From positions 1-8,674 of the forward strand of contig JAFYIC010000052.1 of NCBI GenBank assembly GCA_017538845.1: 8,674 nt of DNA. The letters are read 5' to 3'. The translations under genes and the position numbers were made by a program. Under the pieces are notes generated by a model. The model saw nothing but the letters and a program-made list of their open reading frames with translations. It had not been told where the DNA came from and made no database searches. The first letter of the stretch is position 1, and the number at the start of each line of letters is the position of its first letter. Shown in pieces: positions 1-7,800 of the stretch. The DNA comes from Bacillota bacterium. Its GTDB lineage: Bacteria; Bacillota; Clostridia; Peptostreptococcales; Anaerovoracaceae.

Positions 1-162
1 GGTCTCGTCCTTCACTTTTTCGAAAGCGTCATAGACTATAGCCTGGGCAGTTCCCTTTTTCCCGTCCAGCATGATACTGTTGATAAGTTTAGCAACGACC
101 ACGCTGCCGTAAACAGGATCGGGGAGAACTTCACGCTTTGGCACGTTTCCTTTTCTAGGCAC
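1..162 (-). CDS. rpsG: 30S ribosomal protein S7, N-terminal 54 codons (runs off window)
   Basis: S7 is a primary 16S rRNA binding protein that nucleates assembly of the 30S head and lines the E and P site region. Reading down from a GTG at 162-160 gives [20 protein letters not shown] followed by [20 protein letters not shown] and [14 protein letters not shown], which matches the highly conserved S7 N-terminus ([22 protein letters not shown]). The frame is open to base 1, which ends codon 54, so about two thirds of the usual ~156 residues lie outside the window. The GTG start is set by homology and by an AAGGAGG Shine-Dalgarno eight bases upstream. It is the fourth gene of the rpoB-rpoC-rpsL-rpsG cluster; fusA and tuf would be expected next but are not seen. 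In E. coli S7 is the autoregulator of this operon, acting on the rpsL-rpsG spacer. Whether that holds here is unknown, but the spacer is long and structured. Confidence 0.96.
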   Translation of the reverse strand, partial: MPRKGNVPKREVLPDPVYGSVVVAKLINSIMLDGKKGTAQAIVYDAFEKVKDET

Positions 163-170
163 TTCTCTTC

Positions 171-177
171 CCTCCTT
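171..177 (-). promoter_or_regulatory. Shine-Dalgarno of rpsG
   Basis: AAGGAGG on the minus strand ends eight bases before the GTG start of rpsG at 162. This near-perfect anti-16S match with good spacing supports the GTG start over any internal ATG. Confidence 0.9.
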
Positions 178-192
178 GCCGCTGTGTCTGTC

Positions 193-208
193 CGCCTGCA
201 TGCAGGCG
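193..208 (-). repeat. 16-bp perfect palindrome upstream of rpsG RBS
   Basis: CGCCTGCATGCAGGCG is a perfect palindrome. As RNA it can form a 6-bp GC-rich stem with a CAUG loop. It ends 15 nt before the rpsG Shine-Dalgarno. No U-tract follows on either strand, so it is not an intrinsic terminator. Its core arms CCTGCA/TGCAGG are identical to those of the neighbouring hairpin at 251-273. Confidence 0.7.
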
Positions 209-250
209 TAAAACCAGCTATGCAATTATTTTGTTCTAACTCATTTCTTC

Positions 251-273
251 ACCCTGCATCTCATGTGCAGGAT
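251..273 (-). repeat. Inverted repeat (hairpin) in rpsL-rpsG spacer
   Basis: On the minus strand ATCCTGCA and TGCAGGGT flank a 7-nt loop (CATGAGA), giving an 8-bp stem with one G-U pair. The CCTGCA/TGCAGG core is shared with the palindrome at 193-208, so the arms of the two hairpins could also cross-pair. Confidence 0.55.
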
Positions 274-279
274 TACTCT

Positions 280-308
280 GACAGGTCCTCTAAATCATGT
301 GACCTGCC
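280..308 (-). repeat. Inverted repeat (hairpin) in rpsL-rpsG spacer
   Basis: On the minus strand GGCAGGTC and GACCTGTC flank a 13-nt loop that starts with ACATGA, giving an 8-bp stem with one G-U pair. Confidence 0.55.
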
Positions 309-344
309 CGCAATAGTTTCGGCGGTACTCGAAGGCTCATGTCA

Positions 345-359
345 GGCAGCCGCACTGCC
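345..359 (-). repeat. Short inverted repeat in rpsL-rpsG spacer
   Basis: GGCAG and CTGCC flank a 5-nt loop. The CTGCC arm could instead pair with the GGCAG of the 280-308 hairpin, so the two stems may compete. Five base pairs alone is weak evidence. Confidence 0.35.
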
Positions 360-376
360 GGTCCATGGTCCCCGTG

Positions 377-409
377 GTGCCCGTAAAGATATCTGTATAT
401 CAAGGGCAC
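377..409 (-). repeat. Two-tier inverted repeat just downstream of rpsL stop
   Basis: On the minus strand GTGCCC (409-404) pairs with GGGCAC (382-377), and nested inside GATAT (401-397) pairs with ATATC (392-388) around a 4-nt ACAG loop. An asymmetric internal loop (2 nt and 5 nt) separates the tiers. It begins 22 nt after the rpsL stop codon. There is no downstream U-run, so it is not an obvious terminator. Confidence 0.55.
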
Positions 410-430
410 ATATTCCCGTGCTTTCCACTA

Positions 431-844
431 TTATTTCTTAGGTCTTTTTGCTCCGTACTTAGAGCGTGCCTGACCTCTTTCTGCTACGCCGGCAGTGTCC
501 AGTGTTCCTCTTACGATGTGATATCTTACACCAGGAAGGTCTTTTACTCTTCCGCCTCTGATGAGTACAACACTGTGCTCCTGAAGATTATGTCCGATCC
601 CCGGGATGTATGCTGTCACTTCGATACCGTTAGTAAGACGTACTCTGGCAACTTTTCTGAGCGCTGAATTAGGCTTCTTTGGAGTTACAGTTTTCACTGA
701 AGTGCAAACGCCACGTTTCTGCGGTGAATTGATGTCTGTAGGCACTCTTCTGATAGAGTTCATACCCTTACCGAGAGCAGGTGCCGTGGACTTCTTTTCA
801 CTTGAAGTTCTGCCCTGACGTACTAACTGATTAATGGTTGGCAT
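431..844 (-). CDS. rpsL: 30S ribosomal protein S12
   Basis: S12 sits at the interface of the 30S subunit near the decoding centre and takes part in tRNA selection. The 137-residue product starts [12 protein letters not shown] and ends [11 protein letters not shown], the standard S12 ends. Conserved blocks are SPQKRGVC (40-47), [11 protein letters not shown] (54-64), [20 protein letters not shown] (69-88) and [14 protein letters not shown] (97-109). About 13 extra residues around 27-40 compared with E. coli are typical of Gram-positive S12. Lys56 and Lys101 correspond to E. coli Lys42 and Lys87, the streptomycin-resistance positions, and are wild type. Asp102 corresponds to the residue that RimO methylthiolates in E. 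coli. The reading frame also has an ATG three codons upstream (853), but that one lies only 2 nt from the Shine-Dalgarno, and homologues begin MPTINQL, so 844 is chosen. A promoter and structured leader precede it, so it can probably be transcribed apart from rpoBC. Confidence 0.98.
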   Translation of the reverse strand: MPTINQLVRQGRTSSEKKSTAPALGKGMNSIRRVPTDINSPQKRGVCTSVKTVTPKKPNSALRKVARVRLTNGIEVTAYIPGIGHNLQEHSVVLIRGGRVKDLPGVRYHIVRGTLDTAGVAERGQARSKYGAKRPKK

Positions 845-855
845 TAAATACATGT

Positions 856-863
856 CCTCCTTT
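856..863 (-). promoter_or_regulatory. Shine-Dalgarno of rpsL
   Basis: AAAGGAGG on the minus strand. It ends 2 nt before an in-frame ATG at 853 and 11 nt before the ATG at 844 that matches S12 homologues. The spacing is slightly long for the chosen start but implausibly short for the alternative. Confidence 0.85.
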
Positions 864-905
864 CCTCAATATTTTCGGGTGCCAAAATGGCTCTCCCTTA
901 GTTAT

Positions 906-949
906 TTCAAGCCATTGAGGGGCTTTTTGCAAGCCTCCCAATGGCTGAA
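906..949 (-). repeat. Long hairpin at start of rpsL leader
   Basis: The minus-strand arm 946-931 (AGCCATTGGGAGGCTT) pairs with 925-910 (AAGCCCCTCAATGGCT) around the loop GCAAA. Fifteen of sixteen positions pair (one G-U), with a single A-C mismatch at 936/920. A bulged U at 909 allows three more pairs (949-947 with 908-906). What follows is TGAAATAACT rather than a U-run, so it is not a canonical terminator. It lies almost at the predicted 5' end of the rpsL transcript, where it could protect the mRNA or act as a regulatory stem. Confidence 0.75.
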
Positions 950-960
950 CGCCGAGAAAT

Positions 961-990
961 ATTTTATCACAGAAAAAACCGTGATGTCAA
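961..990 (-). promoter_or_regulatory. Sigma-A type promoter for rpsL (internal operon promoter)
   Basis: On the minus strand a perfect -35 box TTGACA (990-985) is followed 18 nt later by TAAAAT (966-961), preceded by TG-A, an extended -10 element. The boxes start about 22 nt downstream of the rpoC stop and point at rpsL, with a predicted start near 953. The spacer contains ATCAC (986-982) and GTGAT (970-966) as inverted arms around a T-run, which might be an operator. This would give rpsL-rpsG and following genes a supply of transcript independent of rpoBC. Activity is inferred from consensus match only. Confidence 0.75.
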
Positions 991-1012
991 TTGATTTTAC
1001 TGGGATACGGCC

Positions 1013-4000
1013 TTATTCTTCAGTGCCTTCCCCATCCTCAGCAGCATCATCGGCCGCTTCCTCCGCGACCTCTTCGGATGCTTCTTCAGGCTGCTCCTCT
1101 TCAGCAGGGACTTCTTCGTCCATTTCAGTGAGGATATCGCCTTCAATATCTGTGATGCCTTCTGCGGTCACATCATCTGCCGCGGCTTCTTCAGCCGGGG
1201 CCTCTTCAGTAGCTTCAGCAGGCGTTTCTTCAGCCGGACTGAGCGCGGCTTCGCGCTGTTCCACAAGCTGTTTGTAGTACGCTTCCATAAGCGCGCTGTT
1301 GATACCGTAGTCGAGTTCAACGTTCTTGTATCTCTTCATTCCGGTACCCGCAGGAATCAGTTTACCGATGATGACGTTCTCCTTAAGTCCGCGGAGTTTA
1401 TCATTCTTTCCCTTTATCGCAGCGTCAGTGAGTACTCTTGTGGTCTCCTGGAATGACGCGGCAGACAGGAATGAACCTGTTGCCAGGGATGCCTTTGTGA
1501 TACCGAGAAGCTGGTTCTTGCCGTATGCCGGCTCTCCGTCTTCTGCCAGTACCTTTTCATTGGCTTCATCGATCTCAACTTTGCTGTACAGTCCGCCCGG
1601 GAACAGGTCTGTGTCGCCCGGATCTTCTATCTTGTACTTGGACAGCATCTGGCTCACGATTACTTCAACGTGTTTGTCGTTGATATCTACACCCTGGTTC
1701 TTATATACCTTCTGTACTTCCTTGAGCAGATACTGGTAAACGCCTTCTGCGCCTTTGTACTTCAGTATATCCTTCGGGTCAAGCGGTCCTACCGTAATGT
1801 TGTCGCCTGCTTCAACGAAGTCGCCTACTTCGACGCTGAGTCTGGCGCCGTAAGGAACGACGTAAACCTTCTCTTCGTCTTCGCCCTGGACTACAACTTC
1901 AGTCTTGTTGTCCGTACGCGGCTCGATTGATACTACCGTTCCGTCAGCCTCGCATATCTCTGCGATACCTTTCGGCTTTCTTACCTCGAACAGTTCTTCT
2001 ACTCTCGGAAGACCTGATGTGATATCGGAACCTGCAACACCGCCTGTATGGAATGTTCTCATGGTCAGCTGTGTACCCGGCTCACCGATCGACTGGGCCG
2101 CTGTGATGCCAACGGCTTCGCCGATGTTGACGCTTTCACCTGTGGCCAGGTTCCTGCCGTAGCACTTGGCGCATACGCCGTATTTGCTGTGGCACGTCAT
2201 GACGGATCTGATGGCAACTTCCTCGATGCCTGCGGCTTCGATGAGATCAGCCGTATCTTCCGATATTTCCTCATCCTGCTCAACAATCACTTCTCCCGTG
2301 TTGGGGTCTATGATGTCCTGAGCGGCTGTTCTTCCTATTATCCTGAGCCTGAGAGACTCGATCTTCTCCTTGCCGTCTGTGAATGCTCTTACCAAGATAC
2401 CTTCGTCTGTTCCGCAGTCGTATTCTCTTACGATCACGTTATGGGAAACGTCGACAAGTCTTCTTGTCAGGTAACCTGAGTCAGCGGTTCTCAGCGCTGT
2501 ATCGGCAAGACCTTTTCTTGCTCCGTTAGTGGATACGAAGTATTCCAGTACGGAAAGACCTTCACGGAAGTTGGCCTTGATCGGGATCTCGATGGTCTTA
2601 CCTGCGGCGTTGGCCATGAGACCTCTCATGCCACCGACCTGTTTGATCTGGTTCTTGCTTCCTCTGGCTCCGGAATGGGCCATGATGAACAGGTTGTTCA
2701 GCGTACCCAGAGATTCCATCAGAGCGTCCGCAACGTCTTCCGTTGTCTTTGTCCAGATATCGATTACCTTGTTGTATCTCTCCTGGTTGGATACGAGGCC
2801 CTTTCTGTAGGCCTTTTCATATTTGCTTACTTCTTCTTCCGCCTCGTCAAGGAGCTTCCACTTGTTCTCAGGTATCTCCATGTCGGAAATACTGATGGTG
2901 ATAGCGCCCTTTGTGGAATAATGGAATCCCATTGCCTTGATGTTGTCAAGCATGAGCACTGTACCGGTGTTTCCGTGGATGCGGTAACATCTGTCGATGA
3001 TCTCGCCCAGCTTTTTCTTGTCGCAGAGGAAGTCGATCTCAAGTGAATACGGATCTTCGTCCCTGTTGACGTATCCCAGGTCCTGAGGCAGTTTCTGGTT
3101 GAACAGGAATCTTCCTACTGTGGATTCGACCATTCTTCCGCGATCGCCTTCATACGCATACATCCTGACTTTGACCTTCGCGTGAAGACCTACGTCTCCG
3201 TTGCTGTAGGCCATGATCATCTCGTCGATGTCTGTGAATATCTTTCCGTCGCCCTTTTCGGCAGCGGTGCTCCTGTCCTCTGTGCCCGGATGAGTAAGAT
3301 AATAGCTTCCCAGGATCATGTCCTGTGTCGGCGTTGTTATCGGAGATCCGTCCTTGGGGGCAAGAATGTTGTTCACGGAAAGCATGAGGAACCTTGCCTC
3401 TGCCTGCGCCTCTACTGAAAGAGGTACGTGAACAGCCATCTGGTCGCCGTCGAAGTCAGCGTTGAACGCGGTACATACCAGCGGATGGAGCTTGATAGCC
3501 TTACCTTCCACCAGTACCGGCTCAAAAGCCTGAATACCGAGTCTGTGCAGCGTCGGAGCACGGTTGAGCATTACAGGATGCTCCTGGATAACTTCTTCCA
3601 GTACGTCCCATACTTCCGGCCTTACCTTCTCGACCATTCTCTTGGCGCCTTTGATGTTGTAGGCTGTACCCTGTTCCACCAGTTTCTTCATGATGAAAGG
3701 CTTGAACAGTTCCAGAGCCATGGTCTTCGGAAGTCCGCACTGCCAGAAATGCAGTTCCGGTCCTACTACGATTACAGAACGTCCCGAGTAGTCGACACGC
3801 TTGCCCAGCAGGTTCTGTCTGAATCTTCCCTGCTTACCCTTCAGATAGTCTGAAAGTGATTTCAGCGGTCTTGATCCCGGACCCGTTACCGGTCTTCCTC
3901 TTCTTCCGTTGTCGATGAGGGAGTCAACTGCTTCCTGCAGCATCCTCTTCTCATTTCTGACGATTATGTCAGGGGCTCTCAGCTCCAGAAGCTTCTTGAG

Positions 4001-4816
4001 CCTGTTGTTTCTGTTTATTACTCTTCTGTAAAGGTCATTCAAGTCTGATGTGGCAAAACGTCCGCCGTCCAGCTGTACCATAGGTCTGATGTCAGGCGGT
4101 ATTACCGGGATGACCTCCATGATCATCCATTCAGGTCTGTTGCCGGAGATTCTCAGAGCTTCGATGACTTCAAGTCTTCTTACGATCTTGAGCTTTTTCT
4201 GGCCTGTGGCTGTCCTGAGCTGTTCTCTCATGTCAGCCGACATCTCTTCAAGATCCACGGCAGCCAGCAGTTCTCTTACTGCTTCAGCTCCCATCGCGGC
4301 TCTGAAGTTCAGTCCCTGGTCTTCCGCTTCCTTGTATTCCATCTCCTCCAGGATCTGCTTGTACTGGAAACCGGAGTCGCCCGGATCGAGCACGATGTAT
4401 GAAGCGAAATACAGTACCTTCTCAAGGTTCTTCGGTGAAATGTCAAGAACAAGTCCCATTCTGCTGGGGATGCCCTTGAAATACCAGATATGTGAAACAG
4501 GCGCAGCAAGCTGGATGTGGCCCATCCTGACTCTTCTCACCTTGGATTTGGTGACTTCGACTCCGCACTTGTCACATACTATGCCCTTGTATCTGATCTT
4601 CCTGTATTTACCGCATCTGCACTCCCAGTCCTTGGTAGGTCCGAAGATCTTTTCGCAGAAAAGGCCTTCCGGTTCCGGTTTGAGGGTCCTGTAGTTTATC
4701 GTCTCAGGTTTGCAGACCTCACCGTGTGACCAGCTCAGTATCTTTTCGGTAGATGCCATTCCGATCTGCAGTGATTCAAGGTTATTAAGTTCATAATTGT
4801 TACTATTGTTACTCAA
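1013..4816 (-). CDS. rpoC: DNA-directed RNA polymerase subunit beta' (1267 aa)
   Basis: Beta' carries the catalytic magnesium and most of the DNA-binding cleft of RNA polymerase. In order: N-terminal zinc ribbon with Cys66, Cys68, Cys81 and Cys84; clamp and lid/rudder region with [16 protein letters not shown] near 306-321; the double-psi barrel motif NADFDGDQM at 452-460 with metal-binding Asp454, Asp456 and Asp458; second zinc site Cys801, Cys875, Cys882, Cys885; bridge helix near 757-790 (GARKGL at 765-770); and trigger loop around 904-930 with Met919, Arg920 and His923. No insertion interrupts the trigger loop, unlike E. coli. The start is TTG, preceded by GGGGAGG eight bases upstream that overlaps the last base of the rpoB stop. 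Residue 764 is Asn where I expect His. The last ~80 residues (about 1188 on) are a Glu/Ala/Pro-rich acidic tail beyond the conserved core; Bacillus beta' is about 1199 aa. The gene is intact with no intein. Confidence 0.99.
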   Translation of the reverse strand: MSNNSNNYELNNLESLQIGMASTEKILSWSHGEVCKPETINYRTLKPEPEGLFCEKIFGPTKDWECRCGKYRKIRYKGIVCDKCGVEVTKSKVRRVRMGHIQLAAPVSHIWYFKGIPSRMGLVLDISPKNLEKVLYFASYIVLDPGDSGFQYKQILEEMEYKEAEDQGLNFRAAMGAEAVRELLAAVDLEEMSADMREQLRTATGQKKLKIVRRLEVIEALRISGNRPEWMIMEVIPVIPPDIRPMVQLDGGRFATSDLNDLYRRVINRNNRLKKLLELRAPDIIVRNEKRMLQEAVDSLIDNGRRGRPVTGPGSRPLKSLSDYLKGKQGRFRQNLLGKRVDYSGRSVIVVGPELHFWQCGLPKTMALELFKPFIMKKLVEQGTAYNIKGAKRMVEKVRPEVWDVLEEVIQEHPVMLNRAPTLHRLGIQAFEPVLVEGKAIKLHPLVCTAFNADFDGDQMAVHVPLSVEAQAEARFLMLSVNNILAPKDGSPITTPTQDMILGSYYLTHPGTEDRSTAAEKGDGKIFTDIDEMIMAYSNGDVGLHAKVKVRMYAYEGDRGRMVESTVGRFLFNQKLPQDLGYVNRDEDPYSLEIDFLCDKKKLGEIIDRCYRIHGNTGTVLMLDNIKAMGFHYSTKGAITISISDMEIPENKWKLLDEAEEEVSKYEKAYRKGLVSNQERYNKVIDIWTKTTEDVADALMESLGTLNNLFIMAHSGARGSKNQIKQVGGMRGLMANAAGKTIEIPIKANFREGLSVLEYFVSTNGARKGLADTALRTADSGYLTRRLVDVSHNVIVREYDCGTDEGILVRAFTDGKEKIESLRLRIIGRTAAQDIIDPNTGEVIVEQDEEISEDTADLIEAAGIEEVAIRSVMTCHSKYGVCAKCYGRNLATGESVNIGEAVGITAAQSIGEPGTQLTMRTFHTGGVAGSDITSGLPRVEELFEVRKPKGIAEICEADGTVVSIEPRTDNKTEVVVQGEDEEKVYVVPYGARLSVEVGDFVEAGDNITVGPLDPKDILKYKGAEGVYQYLLKEVQKVYKNQGVDINDKHVEVIVSQMLSKYKIEDPGDTDLFPGGLYSKVEIDEANEKVLAEDGEPAYGKNQLLGITKASLATGSFLSAASFQETTRVLTDAAIKGKNDKLRGLKENVIIGKLIPAGTGMKRYKNVELDYGINSALMEAYYKQLVEQREAALSPAEETPAEATEEAPAEEAAADDVTAEGITDIEGDILTEMDEEVPAEEEQPEEASEEVAEEAADDAAEDGEGTEE

Positions 4817-4824
4817 TTGTCCTG

Positions 4825-4831
4825 CCTCCCC
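4825..4831 (-). promoter_or_regulatory. Shine-Dalgarno of rpoC in rpoB-rpoC junction
   Basis: GGGGAGG overlaps the final G of the rpoB TAG stop and lies 8 nt before the rpoC TTG start. The genes are only 14 nt apart, so they are co-transcribed and probably translationally coupled. This strong site is the main support for the non-ATG start. The next Met codon, residue 20, would delete part of the N-terminus. Confidence 0.88.
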
Positions 4832-7800
4832 TACTGATCATTCTCTTCTGCTTCTGCAACTTCTTCCAGATCCATCTCGGAGATATCCTCTTCAGGAACC
4901 TCTTCATTGATCAGATCTTCTTCGTCGGGTCCGTATTCAGCATCATCTTCTTCGGCGAATTCCTCTTCTTCGGAATATTCCTCTTCTTCGGTGAATCCCG
5001 ACTCTGCCGCAGCAGCTTCTTCAGCAGCCTCAGCCTCAGCCATCAGACGGTCTTCACGCTCTCTGCGGTTGTCGATCATCCTCTCGATGCCTGAGAAAGT
5101 GTCTGCTTCGGTCTGTTCTCTGATCTCGATCTCTTCATCGTCTTCCGCAAGAGCCTTGACGTCCAGTCCCAGACTCTGCAGTTCCTTGATGAGTACCTTG
5201 AAGGATTCCGGTATTCCCGGTTCCGGTATGTTCTCGCCCTTTACGATAGCTTCGTAGGTCTTTACACGTCCCACTACGTCGTCGGACTTGACTGTCAGGA
5301 TCTCCTGCAGTGTGTAAGCCGCGCCGTATGCTTCCAGAGCCCATACTTCCATTTCTCCGAAACGCTGTCCGCCGAACTGGGCTTTTCCGCCCAGAGGCTG
5401 CTGCGTTATCAGTGAGTACGGCCCGGTGGACCTTGCGTGTATCTTGTCATCGACCAGGTGATGCAGTTTGAGCATGTACATGTAGCCGACTGTGATAGGA
5501 TTGTCAAACGTTTCGCCCGTTCTTCCGTCTCTAAGCGTCAGCTTTCCGCTCTCGTCATATCCGCATTCCCTGAGGAGTTCGATGATGTCTTTCTCCGTAG
5601 CTCCGTCAAATACCGGAGTTGCTATGTACCAGCCCTTTGACTTGGCCGCCAGACCAAGGTGGACCTCCAGTACCTGTCCTACGTTCATACGTGAAGGTAC
5701 GCCCAGAGGATTGAGCATTACCTGAAGCGGCTGCCCGTTTTCAAGGAACGGCATGTCTTCTTCAGGAAGGATCCTGGAAATAACGCCCTTGTTTCCGTGA
5801 CGTCCCGCCATCTTGTCGCCTACGCTGATCTTTCTCTTGGTGGCAACGTAGCAGCGAACCAGTTTGTTTACTCCCGGCGGGAGCTCATCCTTGTTTTCCT
5901 TCGAGAAAATCTTTACATCTACGACTATACCTGTCTCTCCGTGAGGAACTCTCAGGGAAGTATCTCTTACTTCTCTTGCCTTGTCGCCGAAAAGCTCGTT
6001 GAGGATGTTGTCTTCCGGAGTCGGTTCCGTTTCTCCCTTAGGAGTTACTTTACCTACCAGTATGTCGGATGACGTTACTTCCGCGCCGATCCTGACGATA
6101 CCGTCTTCGTCAAGGTCTTTCAGCGCATCCTCACCAACGTTAGGTATGTCTCTTGTTATCTCTTCATCACCAAGTTTGGTGTCTCTTGCTTCCAGTTCGT
6201 ACTCTTCGATATGGAGCGATGTGAGCACGTCGTCCATGATAAGTCTTTCGTTGAGTACGATAGCGTCCTCGTAGTTGTAGCCTTCCCATGTCATGAAGCC
6301 GATGAGAAGGTTCTTGCCCAGAGCGATCTCGCCGTTGTCCGTTGACGGTCCGTCAGCGATGACTTCGCCTTCCTCGATGTGCTCACCGTGGATAACGATA
6401 GGTCTCTGGTTGATGCAGGTGCCCTGGTTGGAACGCTTGAATTTCAGCAGTGTGTATGTATCGGTGTCCTTACCGTCTTCGCCGATGCCGCTGTCGCGCT
6501 TGATCTCGATCCTGTCTGCATCAACATATGAAACAGTACCGGAGTTCTTCGCAAGCACTACTACTCCCGAGTCCCTCGCAGCCTTGTATTCCATGCCTGT
6601 TCCGACCATCGGGGTCTCTGTGACCATGAGCGGTACAGCCTGTCTCTGCATGTTGGATCCCATGAGAGCACGGTTGGCGTCGTCGTTTTCCAGGAACGGG
6701 ATCATAGCCGTAGCTACGGATACTACCTGCTTCGGTGAAACGTCCATGTAGTCGATGCGCTCGCTGTCGACCAGGTCGATATCTCCGCCGACTCCTCTGG
6801 CCATTACTCTCTTGTTGGCGAATCTGCCGTCGGAATCGATCTTCTCGTTAGCCTGTGCGATGATCATTTCTTCTTCATCGTCCGCGGTCAGATATTCGAT
6901 CTCTTCCGTTACGACACCGTCTTTTACTACTCTGTAGGGAGTCTCAATAAATCCGTATTCGTTGATCACGCCGTAGGTGGTCAGCGAACCGATAAGACCG
7001 ATGTTCGGACCTTCAGGAGTCTCGATAGGACACATTCTTCCGTAGTGGGAATGATGTACGTCTCTTACTTCGAATCCTGCTCTTTCTCTTGAAAGACCGC
7101 CCGGTCCAAGGGCTGAAAGTCTTCTCTTGTGAGTCAGCTCTGCCAGCGGGTTAGTCTGGTCCATGAACTGTGACAGCTGGGAACTTCCGAAGAATTCCTT
7201 GATGGCAGCCGTTACAGGTCTTGTATTCATCAGTGACTGGGGAGTCGTGATCTCCACGTCCTGAGTAGTCATCTTTTCCTTTATTGTTCTTTCCATTCTG
7301 GAAAGACCGATCCTTACCTGGTTCTGCAGGAGTTCGCCTACAGTTCTGAGTCTTCTGTTGCCCAGGTGGTCGATATCATCTACGTTTCCGATACCGTGGT
7401 TCAGGTTGAGCACGTAACTCATGGAAGCGATGATATCCTGGAAAAGGATATGCTTAGGAGAAAGCTCTCTTCTTCTTGTGACTAAAGCTTCCCTTATATC
7501 CTCTTCTGTCTTGTTGTCTTCCAGGATCTCCTTAAGTACAGGGTAATATCCCTTTTCTTCCACGTTCTTAAGATCTGAAATATCGAAGTCAACGTGATCG
7601 GCTATATTGACGAAGTTGTTACCTATTACCTTAGTGGTAACATCCTGTCCTTCGTTCTTGCTGTACACATGGATGGCTACGAGCCCTGAATTTTCAATCT
7701 CAAGAGCCTTTGCCTTGGTCAGCTTGTCACCCTTTTCAGCGATGATCTCGCCTGTGGCCGGACTTACAGCGTCCTCAGCGAGAACAGAGCCTGTCAGTCT

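Larger units (their letters stand above)
163..430 (-). other. Long structured rpsL-rpsG intercistronic region, no gene seen
   Basis: This 268-nt spacer lies between the rpsL stop and the rpsG GTG. In E. coli the equivalent spacer is about 100 nt, and in Bacillus it is shorter. I find no plausible coding frame with a ribosome binding site on either strand, no clear promoter, and no hairpin followed by a U-run that would act as an intrinsic terminator, so the operon transcript probably reads through. Read as minus-strand RNA it contains at least five inverted repeats: 409-377, 359-345, 308-280, 273-251 and 208-193. The motif ACATGA (minus strand) occurs three times, at 342-337, 300-295 and 266-261. 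The sequence ends in the rpsG Shine-Dalgarno. A role as an S7-binding autoregulatory site, by analogy with E. coli, is inference. It could also hold an RNA-processing site or simply be a leader for separate rpsG translation. Confidence 0.6.
845..953 (-). promoter_or_regulatory. Structured 5' leader of rpsL mRNA
   Basis: If transcription starts about 7-8 nt past the -10 box (near G953), the leader is about 109 nt long. Its first half folds into one strong hairpin (949-906). Its second half carries AGCCATT (892-886) and ATTGAGG (870-864), each able to pair with part of that hairpin's 3' arm, and then the Shine-Dalgarno. No ORF and no intrinsic terminator are visible. A role in regulating rpsL translation or mRNA stability is inference. 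I do not recognise it as a named ribosomal-protein leader family. Confidence 0.5.

Noticed and set aside
193..208. Intrinsic terminator or recombination site before rpsG
   Set aside because: There is no U-tract after the palindrome and no sign of an integrase, a second att copy or a mobile gene nearby.
298..348. Small minus-strand leader peptide of 16 codons (MSLRVPPK...) starting near 341
   Set aside because: It has no Shine-Dalgarno and no run of regulatory codons; it is likely a chance frame.
184..441. Plus-strand ORF of 85 codons across the rpsL-rpsG spacer
   Set aside because: It has no good ribosome binding site, overlaps the rpsL 3' end in antisense, has no recognisable domain, and lies over the inverted repeats.
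906..949. Intrinsic terminator between rpoC and rpsL
   Set aside because: The hairpin is strong but no U-run follows it on either strand, and the promoter lies upstream of it, so termination here would silence rpsL.
834..1277. Plus-strand ORF of 147 codons ending in a Ser/Ala-rich stretch
   Set aside because: The Ser/Ala repeats are the complement of the Glu/Ala codons in the RpoC acidic tail, and the frame runs through the rpsL leader and promoter.
4050..4694. Plus-strand ORF of 214 codons opposite the start of rpoC
   Set aside because: It is antisense to highly conserved beta' coding sequence, is Ser/Leu-rich as expected of a shadow frame, and resembles no family I know.
4907..5257. Plus-strand Ser-rich ORF of 116 codons
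   Set aside because: It is the antisense of the RpoB Glu-rich tail; poly-Ser arises from complementing GAA/GAG runs.
5080..7190. Rifampicin-resistance substitution or intein in RpoB
   Set aside because: The rifampicin-pocket residues Gln493, Asp496, His506 and Ser511 are wild type, and the protein aligns continuously through all conserved blocks.
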